Shown here piece by piece: positions 11,391-22,736 of a stretch of DNA of 64,000 nucleotides. The notes beneath the pieces were generated by a model, which saw only the letters and a list, made by a program, of their open reading frames with translations, was not told where the DNA came from and ran no database searches. Position numbers and translations under genes: made by a program. Positions within the stretch are counted from its first letter, which is position 1. Every line of letters starts with the position of its first letter. Origin of the DNA: Adiantum capillus-veneris (lineage: Eukaryota > Streptophyta > Polypodiopsida > Polypodiales > Pteridaceae). The DNA is taken from positions 62,829,933-62,893,932 of the forward strand of contig CM043965.1 in NCBI GenBank assembly GCA_014529385.2. The letters run 5' to 3'.

Positions 11391-11948
11391 TGTAGCGCGG
11401 CTAATGTGTCGTGCTCTCTACAATGGGTGGTCCTCAGTGCAATGTGCGTGACAATCTCACTCAAACAGACTGAACAGAAAGGAAACAAGAGAAATCAACA
11501 GAGCTCACCAAGACACAACAGCAGACCCGAACATATGACTCGACTATCTCAAAGACTGATACAGACTCTGGCGTGGCAGCACACTCAGCTCCAGCCCAGG
11601 ACTCACATGTACAATGGGGATGTCGAGGCTCAGATGTGCCGGGATGGTGAAGACGTGCTCTGTGTATCGACTTACTCTAGATGACTACGGAAAAGATCCC
11701 GATGACCAGACCGCTACTACTCATATATACAACCATACAGAGCCACCAACGGCTCATAAATGACAGCACCTAAGTCTATCTCCACTGAGTAGTGGCGGTG
11801 ACTTGGCCACGATGTCCACTAGACCACCGTATCCCTGCCACGTGTCACTGCCTAGCGAGTTCGTCTAGTGTGAACCGACCAACCAAAGACCAACTGTAAA
11901 GTCGAAAATTACTGTCCTTTGAGAGTGACATTGTAGCCTGCTTCTACA
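11391..11948 (-). repeat. E1 3' LTR
   Basis: Begins TGTAGCGCGGCTAATG and ends GCTTCTACA on the plus strand. It is very similar to the LTR at 22,182-22,736 by eye, with scattered substitutions and a 3-bp length difference near the right end. The divergence shows that E1 is not a brand-new insertion. Confidence 0.92.
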
Positions 11949-12304
11949 GGTTGCCCACCACAAGACCGCTCACCGTCTCGGTGAGAGGAAGATTGAAACT
12001 GTGAAAGAAAAGTACTAGCTACTCATATGTACAATGGTGAGCTCCTGAATCTGTCATCGAAGAGATGAGTGGTGGCCACTGCTGCACCCAAAGTATCAGC
12101 CTCTGGAGGTGGAGCCATCAAATCAATTGTGGGGCCCTGCTGTATGTGAGCTCTCCCGTCAGTAAATGTGCCCCCTGGGAAGGGACTAGCCACCTACTGC
12201 TGGGCAGATGGTAGCACCTGTCCTGTAGTGTACTGAGGACGTCGAGTAACACAGCCATGGCGATATGCTCCAGCAACTCCGTCACAACAAGTCACATTTT
12301 GTAT
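11949..12304 (-). other. E1 internal 3' end, no gene seen
   Basis: The first ~75 bases are shared with E2 next to its 3' LTR. No classical polypurine tract is evident; the minus-strand sequence beside the LTR is only GTGGTGGGCAACC. No coding feature was recognised. Confidence 0.5.
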
Positions 12305-14307
12305 CTAAGGCAATGGTGACGACTGAAACCCGTGAGGAGGATACTGTTGTTGTTGATTGTGGTACTGAACGGGAACTGGAGTCTGTGAGTAAAGTCCCAT
12401 AAATTGCTGAGAAGGACCCGTTGCTGCATGCTGCACTGGTGTACCTGCTCCAGTCCACCCATACCCCATATCCATCATCGTAGGCTGGGTTGCCCTATTT
12501 TCATGTAAGAGCAATTCTCTAAATCCTTGTACTTGATTTTGAAGGTCACTAATCACTTGAGACTTTAACTTCAGGGCATCCCTATCAATGATGGCGCTCT
12601 CAGCAACTCGTAGAGATCCCTCCATAGCTGCGTAATTAATTGCGTGACGCTGGTGTGTGGCTGCTAAACACTCTGCTCCAAGCTCAATGGTGGCAATGGC
12701 TTGTCTAGACTCCTGCAATAAATCCTCAGATAGCCGAAAAATGATGTAGAGTCCGATCTTGTGGAAGGTCTTGTAACGGTGTCAGGGTGAAGAGAGCTGG
12801 CAAGTGGTACAGCTGGTGGGACTGGTGTGGCAAGTGGCACTGCTCGTGGTAGACTGGGAGCATGCCTCTCTATCGGAGTAGAGATGGTGGGAGTGGTTGC
12901 AGCAGGACTAGGCATAGGAGAAGAAGCAACTCCCACTGAGACGTGGGAGCTAGTCACTGTGGTAGGGGTAAAAATAGCAGCAGTAGAGAGAGGAACACAT
13001 TGTAGAAGCCATAGCTGTGACATGCATAGTGTGATCTGCACCACCTGAACTTACCATCGAATCAGTAGCGGCAGTATGCGAGGAACGTCGAACAGGTTGC
13101 TTCACTCGAAGCTGCTGGCTTTCTGAAACTGGCAGGGATACTAAAGATTCTACTGTGTCCTTCACTACCTTTGCCCTCTTTTTCTTTGGCTTCCCAGGGA
13201 GATCCATTGTCTGTTCAATTTCTTCCCCTTTTCCCTTAGAGCTTTTACGCCGCATATCCGCATCCACATCCATAGGACTAACAGGTATGTTAATGACCCA
13301 TGCCAACATGGGAGTTGCAAAGCATTGAAACCTAGATTGTACAGATTGCACCTGAGCTCTGAATCTTTTTGCCCGTGACTGTAAAGAAGTAAATAGAATT
13401 TGATGAAAGCCACACGGGATGGTGTGGATGAGGCAGTATAGGCCTTCGCAGTGCGAGAATATAGTAGGCACGTCACATCTGCCCTTGCCCTTGCCCTTGC
13501 TGACTTTAGTAGCTCTGACCAAAAAGTAGTACTTGAAAATGGCCGAGAGCTTTTTATTCCTTGCATAGTGAGCATGACTCGTACTAAGTAGCTCTTTGCA
13601 TGCCTCGATTGTCGCATCTTTTGAAAGTTGTGAATAGGTTCTCGTAGCCGGTTTTACTGCAGGAAAGGTTGTCATCCCCAAAGTGTGACCAATGCGTGTA
13701 GCAGTCAGTGGATGTCCTCTGACTTTGGGAAAAGAATTGAGAACCTCGTGCACCATATCCATGGGAATATCAAAAGGCAGATCGGTGTCTGCTAATGTTG
13801 ACAGACCTAGCGTATGTAGCTGATCTTTTGATAAGACTTCTCGAAGAGACGGATGAGGGTGCTGCAGATGGAAGTTCAAAGTGAACTTGGTTTGGGTTTT
13901 GGAAGAAGGGGGCCGAGGAATTTTTTGACTCAGTATCTACATGATGGCTTTCCTCTTCTTTTGGTTTTTCACAGCATGTTCGTGTTCATCATCTTCCTCT
14001 TCCTCTTTGCTAGAAGACTTTGAGTCAGAGTCAGAAGCAGAGCCCGAGTCAGACGCTTTGTAATTCTCATCACTGTGATCACTGGAGGACACATCAGTGA
14101 GGCCCTGGCTGGACGTATCTACATCCTCTTCCTCTGCAGAACTATGGGATGTTTCAGTTGGCCTCTGTTGAGACAAAGCTTTCTTCTTCCTAGCTTGTTG
14201 CTTGTACCATCCATCGTGCAGTGTGAGATGTAACGCTCTCTGGCCAGTGTGCAGATGAACTCTACTCCCAGATACCCAGCTGTAGCGCTGACTTGGAAAA
14301 GCTGCAC
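12305..14307 (-). pseudogene. E1 extra 3' ORF region, plant-transposon-protein-like
   Basis: Between integrase and the 3' LTR lie minus-strand open frames 14,307-14,119, 14,176-13,937, 13,879-12,950, 13,044-12,664 and 12,718-12,305, probably one gene broken by shifts. N-terminal part: acidic Ser/Asp/Glu-rich stretch ending in a basic KNQKKRKA patch. Middle (309 aa): MVHEVLNSFPKVRGHPLTA and a basic GKPKKKRAKVVKD patch resembling a nuclear signal. C-terminal part: a helix-prone segment (LKSQVISDLQNQVQGFREL), then a Gln/Pro-rich tail. The middle resembles the 'putative plant transposon protein' domain found in extra ORFs of plant gypsy elements; this is a by-eye call. No envelope-type signal or membrane segment is evident. 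Confidence 0.5.
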
Positions 14308-14339
14308 TTGGAAAAAGCTTGATTACGCAGGGAAGAAGA

Positions 14340-14930
14340 GTCGGGGGGCAGATGCAGGAGGAGGACGAAGTTAAAATTGAACTAGGTAGGGGAGGCGAAT
14401 ATGCTGGGTAGGGTACGTCGAGTAGGGGCGAGGGTTATGTTGGGTAGGGGCGAGGGGAGTACGGGTAGGGTTGGTGGGTAGGGATGAGGGCCAGAGAGGG
14501 TGGTGGGTAGGGGCGAGGCCAGAGAGGGTGGGTAGGGGCGAGGTTTTGTAGATGGGTAGGGGCGAGAGTGATGAGGGGTGGGTAGGGGCGAGAGGGAGGG
14601 GAGTAAGGGGAGGGTAGGGGCGAGGGGGTGTGAGGAGGTGGGTAGGGGCGAGGTTGAGAGAGAGTGGGTAGGGCCGAGGTTGGAGTAAGGGGAGGGTAGG
14701 GGCGAGGGGAGAGGGTGGGTAGGGGCGAGGCGAGGGGGTTGGGGTAGGGTAGGGCGAGGGGAGGGTAGGGGCGAGGGGGTTTGCGGTAGGGTAGGGGCGA
14801 GGGGAGAGTAGGTACAGGCGAGGGGTTTGGGGTAGGGTAGGGACGAGGGGCGAGGGAAAAGTGTGTAGGGCCTAGGGGGGTTGTTTAGGGTAGGTGCAAG
14901 GGGAATTTTATTCGGCTAGAGGCGAGAGGG
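14340..14930. repeat. G-rich minisatellite in E1
   Basis: A degenerate array built on 'gggtaggggcgaggg' on the plus strand, repeated dozens of times with variable spacers. It matches the left flavour of the array in E2 at about 9,540-9,740. It lies between the integrase gene and the extra ORF. There is no coding potential beyond repeat-driven frames. Confidence 0.88.
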
Positions 14931-15149
14931 AAAGCAAGTAGTCCACAGAGGCTGATCAGCAGGAAGAATCCGGTACTCAGCTCCGGCTCCACTTAGTAAA
15001 CGGATGCAGAAAGCGGAAACAACAAAAGGAAGCTTTCGAGGTAGGTAGGCAGCAGGCAGTAGCGTGCCCGCAGTTGCAGCAACAGCTTCAGGTTCTGTTC
15101 TCCAGAGATGCCTTGATGATACAACGGCAGTAACAACAACTCGGAGAAG

Positions 15150-15253
<104 letters not shown>

Positions 15254-16017
15254 TGCTGAAGAATTAATGGCCGATCAGGAGACACATTGTCAAAAGTACA
15301 AAGAGGAGTGGAAACATAGAGGAAGGATATTGCGAAGCAGGAGCTTTGTTTTGGAACTTGTGTTTCTGTGAGAAGCGACATTAGTGTGCGTGAGCACGTG
15401 TGAGAGAGATACGGGACAGACAGATAGAGATGCACCAGAGTAGTGCTAGGAACAATACCAAGAAAAGGCCATATTCTATCCGATTAGTGTTGTACGTCGG
15501 ACATTTTGAAGAAATCCACAGGGCCAGAGAGAGAGAGAGAGAGAGGGCAGTAGAGAGAGAGCTGTAACCTGTAAGGACTAGAGATAGAGATACCCAGGGA
15601 TACAGATAGACATGGATACAGAAACAGGAGGAAGATGATTATCCCATCTATGAGTGGATTCAACTAATTAAAAAGAAAAGGCTGGGTTGTAGCTGGAATC
15701 CAACCCGAATTATATCAATGAGATGAGAAGCAATTTGATGCATCCAATAAAACAAGGAGAATTTTAACCATAACTCGGATTACAACTGAGATGAAAACTT
15801 GACATAAGGTAAATTAGATAACACGGAAAATGGAAAGCCGGAGAGAGTCGAGGATTGAGGACGGGACACTGCTGACGGCACAGTCATAATGTTGTAGGTG
15901 GGAGTTATAACATAACCAGATTCTAAAGAGTCAGGCAAGTGAGTGATAGCACTTTATTCTTGATCCATTTACCAGTGGCAAAGGAACGCCTGCCAGAGTG
16001 ACTAACTGGAAAGCCCC

Positions 16018-16916
16018 CTATGGCAAAATCTCTTGTACCATGAATGGCCCTTGCCAGGCTGGGACCAGCTTCTTAGCTTTCTTCAGATACTTAGCTTGAT
16101 AGAGTAGCACCAGGGAACCCTGCGTTATTTTTGGCTTTCGGAGATGGCGATCATCCCACGCTTTGCGACGAAGTTGCTCAGCTTGGAGAGCATGTGAAAC
16201 TAACCTCCTGCTTTCTTCTAACATTGAGAGACGGGAGAGGTTTGCTGAAGCAATCCCCGCTATGACACGAACACTTCCCACTCTTGCTGAACCTGAGATG
16301 AACTCATATGGTGCAATTGCTTCTAGGTTGAAAGCTAGCTGGAATGGGGTGTAGTTAGTGGTTGCCTTGAAGGAGATGCGATAAGCCCAAACTGTGCCGA
16401 GGATAGCTTGAGCCCAAGATGTTGGATGTAGGTGACAAGCTTTCTTGAGAAGCGCGATAGCACTTTGTTAGTGCTTTCAGCCTACCCATTTGCTCTAGGA
16501 TAGTAAGAGCAAGACTTGCAATGAAAAATCTTGTAATTCGTGAGGAGTGTGGAGATCAGGTCGTTGACAAAATGACTATCTCGATCACTGGTGACTTCCA
16601 GAGGGCACCCAAACCTGCAGAAAATATTTTCATACAAAAATTTTGCGACAGTGGCGAGTGTACAGTCGATGGTAGCCACCACTTCAGCCCATTTTGTTGC
16701 ATAATCTGTTGCTACCCGGAGATACTTAAGATTGCCGGGTTGAGCAGATGGAGTAACTGGACCAACAAAGTCCAAGCCCCATCTCTCAAAGGGCAACCAC
16801 GCCATAGATACCTGCAAAGGGCGATTTGATTGCTTGCTAGGCTTGGGCGCACATTGCTGGAAGACATCACAAATCTTGACATGAGCAATAGCATCTCTAA
16901 ATATATATAGGGCCAC
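16018..16916 (-). pseudogene. E1 integrase, broken
   Basis: Integrase inserts the cDNA. The core is at 16,916-16,482: FERWGLDFVGPVTPSAQ carries the first catalytic Asp and LEVTSDRDSHF the second; the region of the third acidic residue follows YYPRANG, where the frame breaks near 16,482. The C-terminal segment at 16,281-16,018 contains KAWDDRHLRKPKI and VPAWQGPFMVQEIL, typical of the gypsy GPF-type end. No chromodomain follows. Confidence 0.85.
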
Positions 16917-17026
16917 CGTAAGCCTATCTGTAAGATTTTTTGCGCCGTGATGTGACCAGGGTAGTAGCCACCTGTAGGAACACTGTGTGCATCCTCTAGA
17001 ATGTGGTCTACTTCATGAGGGGAGAC

Positions 17027-18360
17027 TCACCTGCGCAGTACACCATCTGGCCCAGATTTGTAGAGCTGTCCGCCAATCAAAGAGAACGGTCTAGACTTCA
17101 GCAAGAGTCTTCTTTTTTGCAAGGGAGAAGCATTCTCAGGATATAGGCCAGTAGAGAGCAGATGTAACACATCTCCATACCATTCTGAGGTTGTGTCCAC
17201 CTTAAAAAGATGACTATCAGGAAAATCATCATCAACCCCCGTATTGGGCTCCCCTGTGTGTATGCGAGAGAGATGGTCGGCCATGACGTGCCGCTTGCCT
17301 GGACTAAGAACTACTTCGAAGTCGAACTCCTGCAATATGAGTAGCCATCTCCACACTCTTCCTGCAACTTGGGGTTTATTCAGAAGATAGCGTAGCGCAT
17401 GATGATCTGTGATGATAGTGAAGTGAACCCCTAACAAGTAATGACGAAACTTTTGTAAAGAATACACCATAGCCAAACCTTCCCTTTCTGTGGTGCTGTA
17501 GTTGCGCTCTGCTTTGGTGAGCAGGCGACTTGCATAGTGAACAGGGCGATCCAGGTTGTACTCTTTACTAGGCTGAGTCAGCACAGCCCCCACAGCCAGT
17601 TGACTGGCATCCGTATGCACATGAAAAGGGAGAGACCAATCTGGAGCCACTAAAATAGGTGCTTCAGTGAGGCGCTTTTTGAGGTATTCAAATGATTCAG
17701 CCTCAGGTTTTGACCATTTAAAGGGCACTCTAGCACTAGTGAGTTGGGTCAATGGTTGAGCTACCTGTGCATACATTCGTATGAACCTACGATGATATCT
17801 TGTGTGGCCTACAAAGCTCTGAACACCTTTCGGGTTGATGGGAGGTGGTAACTTCAAGATTGCTACTATCTTCTCTAGGTCAGGTGCTAAACCTTTGGCA
17901 GACACCACATGGCCTAGAAGTGTGCCCTCAGTGTCCAAAAAGTGACATTTGTTAGGATTGAGTTTTAGCCGTGCCTCTTTGCACCTGAGGAAGACAGGAG
18001 AGAGCTGAGCGAGGTGCTCCTCTAGATTTTCCACTGGGGTTGAACATTGGGCACCTGAGAGGCTCGAAAAATCGTCCATGAAGATTCGAAGATGACCCGT
18101 AAGTAAAGGACAGAATATAAGATATACTGCTCGATTGAAGGAAAGGGAGCGTTTTTCAACCCAAACGACATCCTAGTGTAGATAAAAATACCCCAGGGAG
18201 TCACAAAAGCCGTTTTCAGCTGATCACTTGGATGGATGCCCAACTGATTGTATCCACTAAACCCATCCATGAAACTGTACAAAACATGCCCTGCTACATC
18301 TTTGAGCACACGCTCAGTGAAAGGTGTGGGGAAACCATCTGGAATAGTTACTTTATTCAA
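17027..18360 (-). pseudogene. E1 reverse transcriptase and RNase H, frameshifted
   Basis: Copies element RNA into DNA. 18,360-18,022 starts NKVTIPDGFPTPFTERVLKD and includes YSFMDGFSGYNQLG. A frameshift follows, and the catalytic FMDD box opens the next frame near 18,079 (MDDFSSLSG). Downstream are LLGHVVSAKGL, the thumb region and RNase H with FHVHTDASQLAVGAVL, ERNYSTTEREGLAMVYSLQK and FTIITDHHALRYLL. It ends GKRHVMADHLSRI, the usual link to integrase. The YxDD box is FMDD. Confidence 0.9.
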
Positions 18361-20155
18361 CGCACGGTAATCTACACACCCGAATTTTATTGGACTGCTT
18401 CTTAGGCGCTATCACCATGGGTGATAACCACTCAGAGTGCTCCACAGGTACAATGATCCCTGCCTCTTGCATTTTTTCGAGCTTTGACTTGACAGCCTTT
18501 GCATACTTTGGGTTGAGCTTGTAAGCCCGGCCTCTGACAGGCTTAACCCCTTCAACCAGAGGGATAGTGTCGAGACGCAATTCTGGTGGGATCCCTTCCA
18601 AGTCCTTGTAGGACCAAGCAAAAACATCCTTAAAAGAGTGTATGAAATAAACTACCTGATCAAGTAATGTGGGATGCTCCCATAACCAAGCTGCTAAGAG
18701 GACGTGCTGAGGGTTGTCAGGGTCGCCCAAGTTGATTTTTTTGACCGGGTCAGGAGGTGTAACTGTGGGGGGTACTTCAGAAGTTGAGAAATGAGCTGCC
18801 TCTTGGAGCTTCGAGACATCATGTGCTGGCGTTTGATCGATTGGAAACTCTGCATACTCTTCTTGTAACCATCCTGGTGGAAGCTCATCGAAGGGTAAAT
18901 CTTCAGACAGAGACATAACAGAGTGCTCTTGAGTGGGCAAGGCTTCCGACCTGGGAGATGTTAGTGGAAGGGGGGAATCATTGGCGAGTTCACGCATAGG
19001 AGATTTTTTCCCCCTTCGGTGATGTGTTATAGGTTCCCCGAGGCCGAGGGCTTCCATAGGAGGATCATCTGAATCATGAGAATTTGGGGCTGACACACTT
19101 ACTTCTACGACTGGTCCACTGTATGCTGTAGGACTATTGTCTGCTGTAGGACTTGGGGCATTTGTGTCCTCCTGAGGGAGAGAGAGTGTTATCGGCATAG
19201 GTGAGTTTTGAATAGAGACCACATAGCATGGCATCGAGGCGGTAGCTTCCAACCACTGCAGCAGGTCTTCGTCAGACCCGTCAGGTGGGATGGGCTGCTC
19301 AGGGTCGGGATTGGACTGTACTGACAGTGAGCTGTGATGAACCATTGGATCCATACCTCCTTCGATCCGAATCGGTTGCATGGGGGAGCCAGGAGTCTGT
19401 ATCCACATGGCATCGTTTCCCCAATCGTGAAGTGCCTTAGTATGCCGCAACCATGGTCTACCAATCAGCAAAGGAAATCCTCCCTCCACCTGAGGAAGAC
19501 TGACTACCACAAAATCTAAGCTAAATGTGAAGTCTTGTACCATCAGAGGCACCTTCTCTACTATGCCCACAGGGTAGATTGTCCTCTGGTCTGCCAATGT
19601 AACAGTGAATGGAGCAGGGCGGGTAGGCTGCAGACCTAAGGCCAACATAGTAAATTCTGGCATCAGATTGATCCCAGATCCACCATCCACTATGACGCCT
19701 GAGAATTGATGCCCAAGAATAGACACAGTGAGACGAGGACTTTTGTAGTGTGTGAGGGGAGCAGCTGGATATGAAATCATGTAGGACTCCAAGGGCTGCA
19801 CAGTTAGGTGCTCGCCACTAGGCCCTGGACCAGGGTACAGAGATTGGATGATGGAAAGGGTGTCACTTCTAAAATTTGCATCAAGTCGAAGCATGTCGTA
19901 CAGTGACACTTGCTGAAAAGTGTTTTTTAAGACAGACTCTGCTGTGGGCTTGTTTCCTTTGATTAGAGCTTGCTCTGGTATCTTAAGCTTCTGCAAGTCC
20001 TCTACTGCTTCGATGAAAGCACCATCAATATCTGATAGAAGCGAGGTAGGTTGGCTCTTGACACTACCTGCTGGTTTGTCAGCTACTACTGGAGTTTGAC
20101 TCATTTGTGTGACAGGAGATTGAAAAGATTGGACCGCTAGGGAGGCTGAGGCCAA
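18353..20155 (-). CDS. E1 aspartic protease, linker and reverse-transcriptase N-terminus (600-codon ORF)
   Basis: The retropepsin active site is IVDGGSGINLMP at residues about 155-166 (D-G-G-S-G in place of the commoner D-S/T-G). The flap and C-terminal half include GGFPLLIGRPWLRHTKALHD. A long low-complexity Ser/Pro/Glu linker (about 290-500) follows. The ORF ends with the first reverse-transcriptase motifs, PVEHSEWLSPMVIAPKK, before a frameshift at about 18,370. It overlaps the nucleocapsid ORF by 77 bases in a different frame; in E2 the equivalent junction is a stop followed by an in-frame ATG, so the gag-pol boundary differs between the two copies. Confidence 0.85.
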   Translation of the reverse strand: MASASLAVQSFQSPVTQMSQTPVVADKPAGSVKSQPTSLLSDIDGAFIEAVEDLQKLKIPEQALIKGNKPTAESVLKNTFQQVSLYDMLRLDANFRSDTLSIIQSLYPGPGPSGEHLTVQPLESYMISYPAAPLTHYKSPRLTVSILGHQFSGVIVDGGSGINLMPEFTMLALGLQPTRPAPFTVTLADQRTIYPVGIVEKVPLMVQDFTFSLDFVVVSLPQVEGGFPLLIGRPWLRHTKALHDWGNDAMWIQTPGSPMQPIRIEGGMDPMVHHSSLSVQSNPDPEQPIPPDGSDEDLLQWLEATASMPCYVVSIQNSPMPITLSLPQEDTNAPSPTADNSPTAYSGPVVEVSVSAPNSHDSDDPPMEALGLGEPITHHRRGKKSPMRELANDSPLPLTSPRSEALPTQEHSVMSLSEDLPFDELPPGWLQEEYAEFPIDQTPAHDVSKLQEAAHFSTSEVPPTVTPPDPVKKINLGDPDNPQHVLLAAWLWEHPTLLDQVVYFIHSFKDVFAWSYKDLEGIPPELRLDTIPLVEGVKPVRGRAYKLNPKYAKAVKSKLEKMQEAGIIVPVEHSEWLSPMVIAPKKQSNKIRVCRLPCVE

Positions 20156-21038
20156 GAGCAGCTCTCTGTGCCTGTGTGAGCATCCCAGCCGGCTCTTTCA
20201 CTTGCTTCAACCCTTCTTGAGAGGCAACTACAAGAGTGGAAGGCGGTGCGTGTGGAATGGAGCTTACTGTGATGAGGTTAAGCTTTGGAAATGTAAAATC
20301 CTCCTGGTTCTGGCTTGTGCTTGCAGATGTGGACGCTCGTTGTTTTGGGCAATCCTTACTATAGTGATCCTTAGCTTCAAGGTAATGTCGGCAAGGAGGG
20401 GACCCTTCTGGTAAGGGACATTTGCTCTGATAGTGTCCATAGTCGCCGCACCTGTAGCACAAAATTGGCCTATTTGAGGGGCGAGGTGGTCTCTGCCCTT
20501 GCTGCATGGGACCAGATGCTAACGTGTAGAAGCTTTGGGGAACTGAAGGAGTACTAGCATGATAAAAGATGGGAGATGCAGAGTTGTTGTGCATACCTTG
20601 CTGCATAGGAGGTGTTGTCAGTAGAGGTGGCAATGGGTTTTGATGGCCATAGGGTGAGACCATGTTCGATGCAGGTGCTAGCCCTTGTTGGAGAGAAGGA
20701 CCTAGACTTAGTTGTATTTTCCGCAATCCCTTGATATAGTAACAATCCTTGTCTTCGTGCCCAGATTTTTCGCAGAAGTGGCAATAAGCCCGAAGGGGAC
20801 AGTCCTGTGGAGGATGCCTTGGAGAGCGACAAGAGCTGCACCATACCATAGCTTTAGTCTCCTGCTGAGACCGAAGCTCTTCTACCTCTCTCTTGATTTG
20901 ATCCAAAGCCTCAAGAGGTGGTGGTTTCTCTTGTCTAAGAGAGATTGATTTCTCTTCTTGGAGAGCGCGTTGTAGTTTTAGGGCTTCAAGTTCTCTGCGC
21001 AAAGAAGTCAATGGATCAGGAGGACTTTCCGAAAACAT
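20079..21038 (-). CDS. E1 gag C-terminus / nucleocapsid with four zinc knuckles
   Basis: 319-codon ORF. Four Cys/His boxes follow an E/K/Q-rich coiled segment (LRRELEALKLQRALQEEKS): CSSCRSPRHPPQDC, CHFCEKSGHEDKDC, CYRCGDYGHYQSKC and a fourth, CRHYLEAKDHYSKDC, where the second Cys is replaced by Tyr. In sister copy E2 the fourth box is intact (CRHCSETKDHYSKDC). Zinc knuckles bind packaged RNA. Most plant gypsy gag proteins have one or two such boxes, so four is notable. The start ATG is arbitrary; the frame was probably continuous with capsid before mutation. Confidence 0.85.
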   Translation of the reverse strand: MFSESPPDPLTSLRRELEALKLQRALQEEKSISLRQEKPPPLEALDQIKREVEELRSQQETKAMVWCSSCRSPRHPPQDCPLRAYCHFCEKSGHEDKDCYYIKGLRKIQLSLGPSLQQGLAPASNMVSPYGHQNPLPPLLTTPPMQQGMHNNSASPIFYHASTPSVPQSFYTLASGPMQQGQRPPRPSNRPILCYRCGDYGHYQSKCPLPEGSPPCRHYLEAKDHYSKDCPKQRASTSASTSQNQEDFTFPKLNLITVSSIPHAPPSTLVVASQEGLKQVKEPAGMLTQAQRAALGLSLPSGPIFSISCHTNESNSSSS

Positions 21039-21139
21039 AGAGGGGGTCTCTATGTGAGGGGAGTTGTTGAACAGCTTCCTAGCCCCCTATATTCTAGTAG
21101 CAGCTGCTATGAACTCCTCCAAAGTGGCGTCGGACTCTT

Positions 21140-21829
21140 TCAGAGTTTTTGCTGAGAAGTTTTGGGAAGCGCCTTCTGCACCCACTTCTTAACCATGAAT
21201 TCATCGGGTTGCTGGGGAAGCTTGGCAACCAAAGACTTGGTCTTAGTCATAAGCTCTGCAAAAGTCTCCTCTGGCTGGAGCACCATGTTGGCCAACTCAT
21301 CCAACGCCTTCTCCTGGTAGTCACCGGGCCTGAAAGCTGCACAGAAGTGTTGCCTTAAGGCTGCCCAGGTTGCAAAATGGTTCTCTGCAAGCTGGCTGTA
21401 CCATTTGCCTGCTAAGCCATCCAAGGCGGATGGAAAGAGTACCAAATAAGCATCTTCCGTGTTAAAACCACGACCCCTACAAAGAGATACAAACCTCCTT
21501 GCATTGTCGTCAGGATCTTATGAAGAGAGTCCTTTGAATGTAGGGAACTTGATGTTTACCTTAGCCAAAACGCTAGTCAATGGCTCCATGGCCCCTTGCT
21601 GAGCCTGTTGCTCAGTAGCTTGCTGTAGCAGAATAGGAGAGAGCTTTACTGGAGAAGGTGATCTGGAAAATGTGGAACTGGAGGGAGGAATGGGTGATGC
21701 CGTATGTGGAGATATGGGTGATGAGGTTGATGGACTTCTAAGAGGTTCCAAGGGTCGTCTTCTGTTGTAGTACTTCAGAGGAATCAGGAATGCGGTTTGA
21801 TGCTCGACTGACCGCCTTGTATGGGTCAT
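21140..21829 (-). pseudogene. E1 gag capsid region, frameshifted
   Basis: 21,829-21,518 encodes the N-terminus (Ser/Pro-rich, then LAKVNIKFPTFKGLSS) and ends in a premature stop. 21,445-21,140 continues the retrotransposon-gag domain: LDGLAGKWYSQLAENHFATW, RPGDYQEKALDELANMVLQ and ETFAELMTKTKSLVAKL. It matches the intact E2 gag at 24,966-24,181. Confidence 0.85.
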
Positions 21830-22181
21830 GCAGCGACCACCAAACCAACCAAGCTTTGGGCAAGAAAACCTTGAACTGGTTGAAGACTGGTCTAGACTCT
21901 ACTAGACCAGGCAAGTGACTAGACCAGGGACGAGGAGGACTAGACCAGGGTCGAGGAGATCTAGACCAGAGATGAGGATAGGTTGGACCAGGGCGAGAGA
22001 TGACTAGGGCGAGAGAGCACTAGACCAGTTGGACCTGGCGAGAGGAGAACAGTGCAAGGCAAGGTCGGCGAAGCTAGGCAAGGTAGGCGAAGCTAGATAG
22101 ACCGAACTAGCTTCAAGATTTGCACCTCACAGAGTGAGATTTTAGTTGAGGTCCCACCGTGATCTCCAAAATGAAAGCACC
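21830..22181 (-). other. E1 leader with short degenerate repeats and 5' internal end
   Basis: Non-coding leader between gag and the 5' LTR. It contains degenerate 'ctagaccagggacgaggagga'-type units (about 21,890-22,060), also present in E2's leader at 24,990-25,170. Directly inside the LTR the minus strand reads GGTGCTTTCATTTTGG. No match to the usual Met-tRNA primer site is visible, so the primer tRNA is unassigned. Confidence 0.65.
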
Positions 22182-22736
22182 TGTAGCGCGGCTAATGTGT
22201 CGTGCTCTCTACAGTGGGTGGTCCTCAGTGCAATGTGCGTGACAATCTCACTCAAACAGACTGAACAGAAAGGAAAGAAGAGAAATCAACAGAGCTCACC
22301 AAGACACAACAGCAGACCCGAACATATGACTCGACTATCTCAAGGACTGATATAGACTCTGGCGTGGTAGCACACTCAGCTCCAGTCCAGGACTCACAGG
22401 TACAATGGGGGTGTCGAGGCTCAGATGTGCCGGGATGGTGAAGACGTTCTCTGTGTATCGACTCACTCTAGACGACTACGTACAAGATCCCGATGACCAA
22501 ACCGCTACTACTCATATATACAACCATAAAGAGCCACCAATGGCTCATAAATGACAGCACCTAAGTCTATCTCCACTGAGTGGTGGTGGTGACCTGGCCA
22601 CGATGTCCACTAGACCACCGTATCCCTGCCACGTGTCACTGCCCAACGAGTCCGTCCAGTGTGAACCGACCAACCAAAGACCAACTGTAAAGTCCAAAAT
22701 AACTGTCCTGTGAAAGTGACACTGTAGCCTACTACA
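22182..22736 (-). repeat. E1 5' LTR
   Basis: 555 bp, TGTAGCGCGG...CTACTACA on the plus strand, partner of 11,391-11,948. It is followed by the target duplicate aactc (22,737-22,741) and then by E2 protease sequence 'gggcatcaggttgatgcc'. Confidence 0.92.

Noticed and set aside
11391-12026. CRISPR-like or regulatory repeat cluster formed by the recurring 0.56-kb sequences
   Set aside because: The copies are LTRs with TG...CA ends and target duplications; no short spaced repeats exist.
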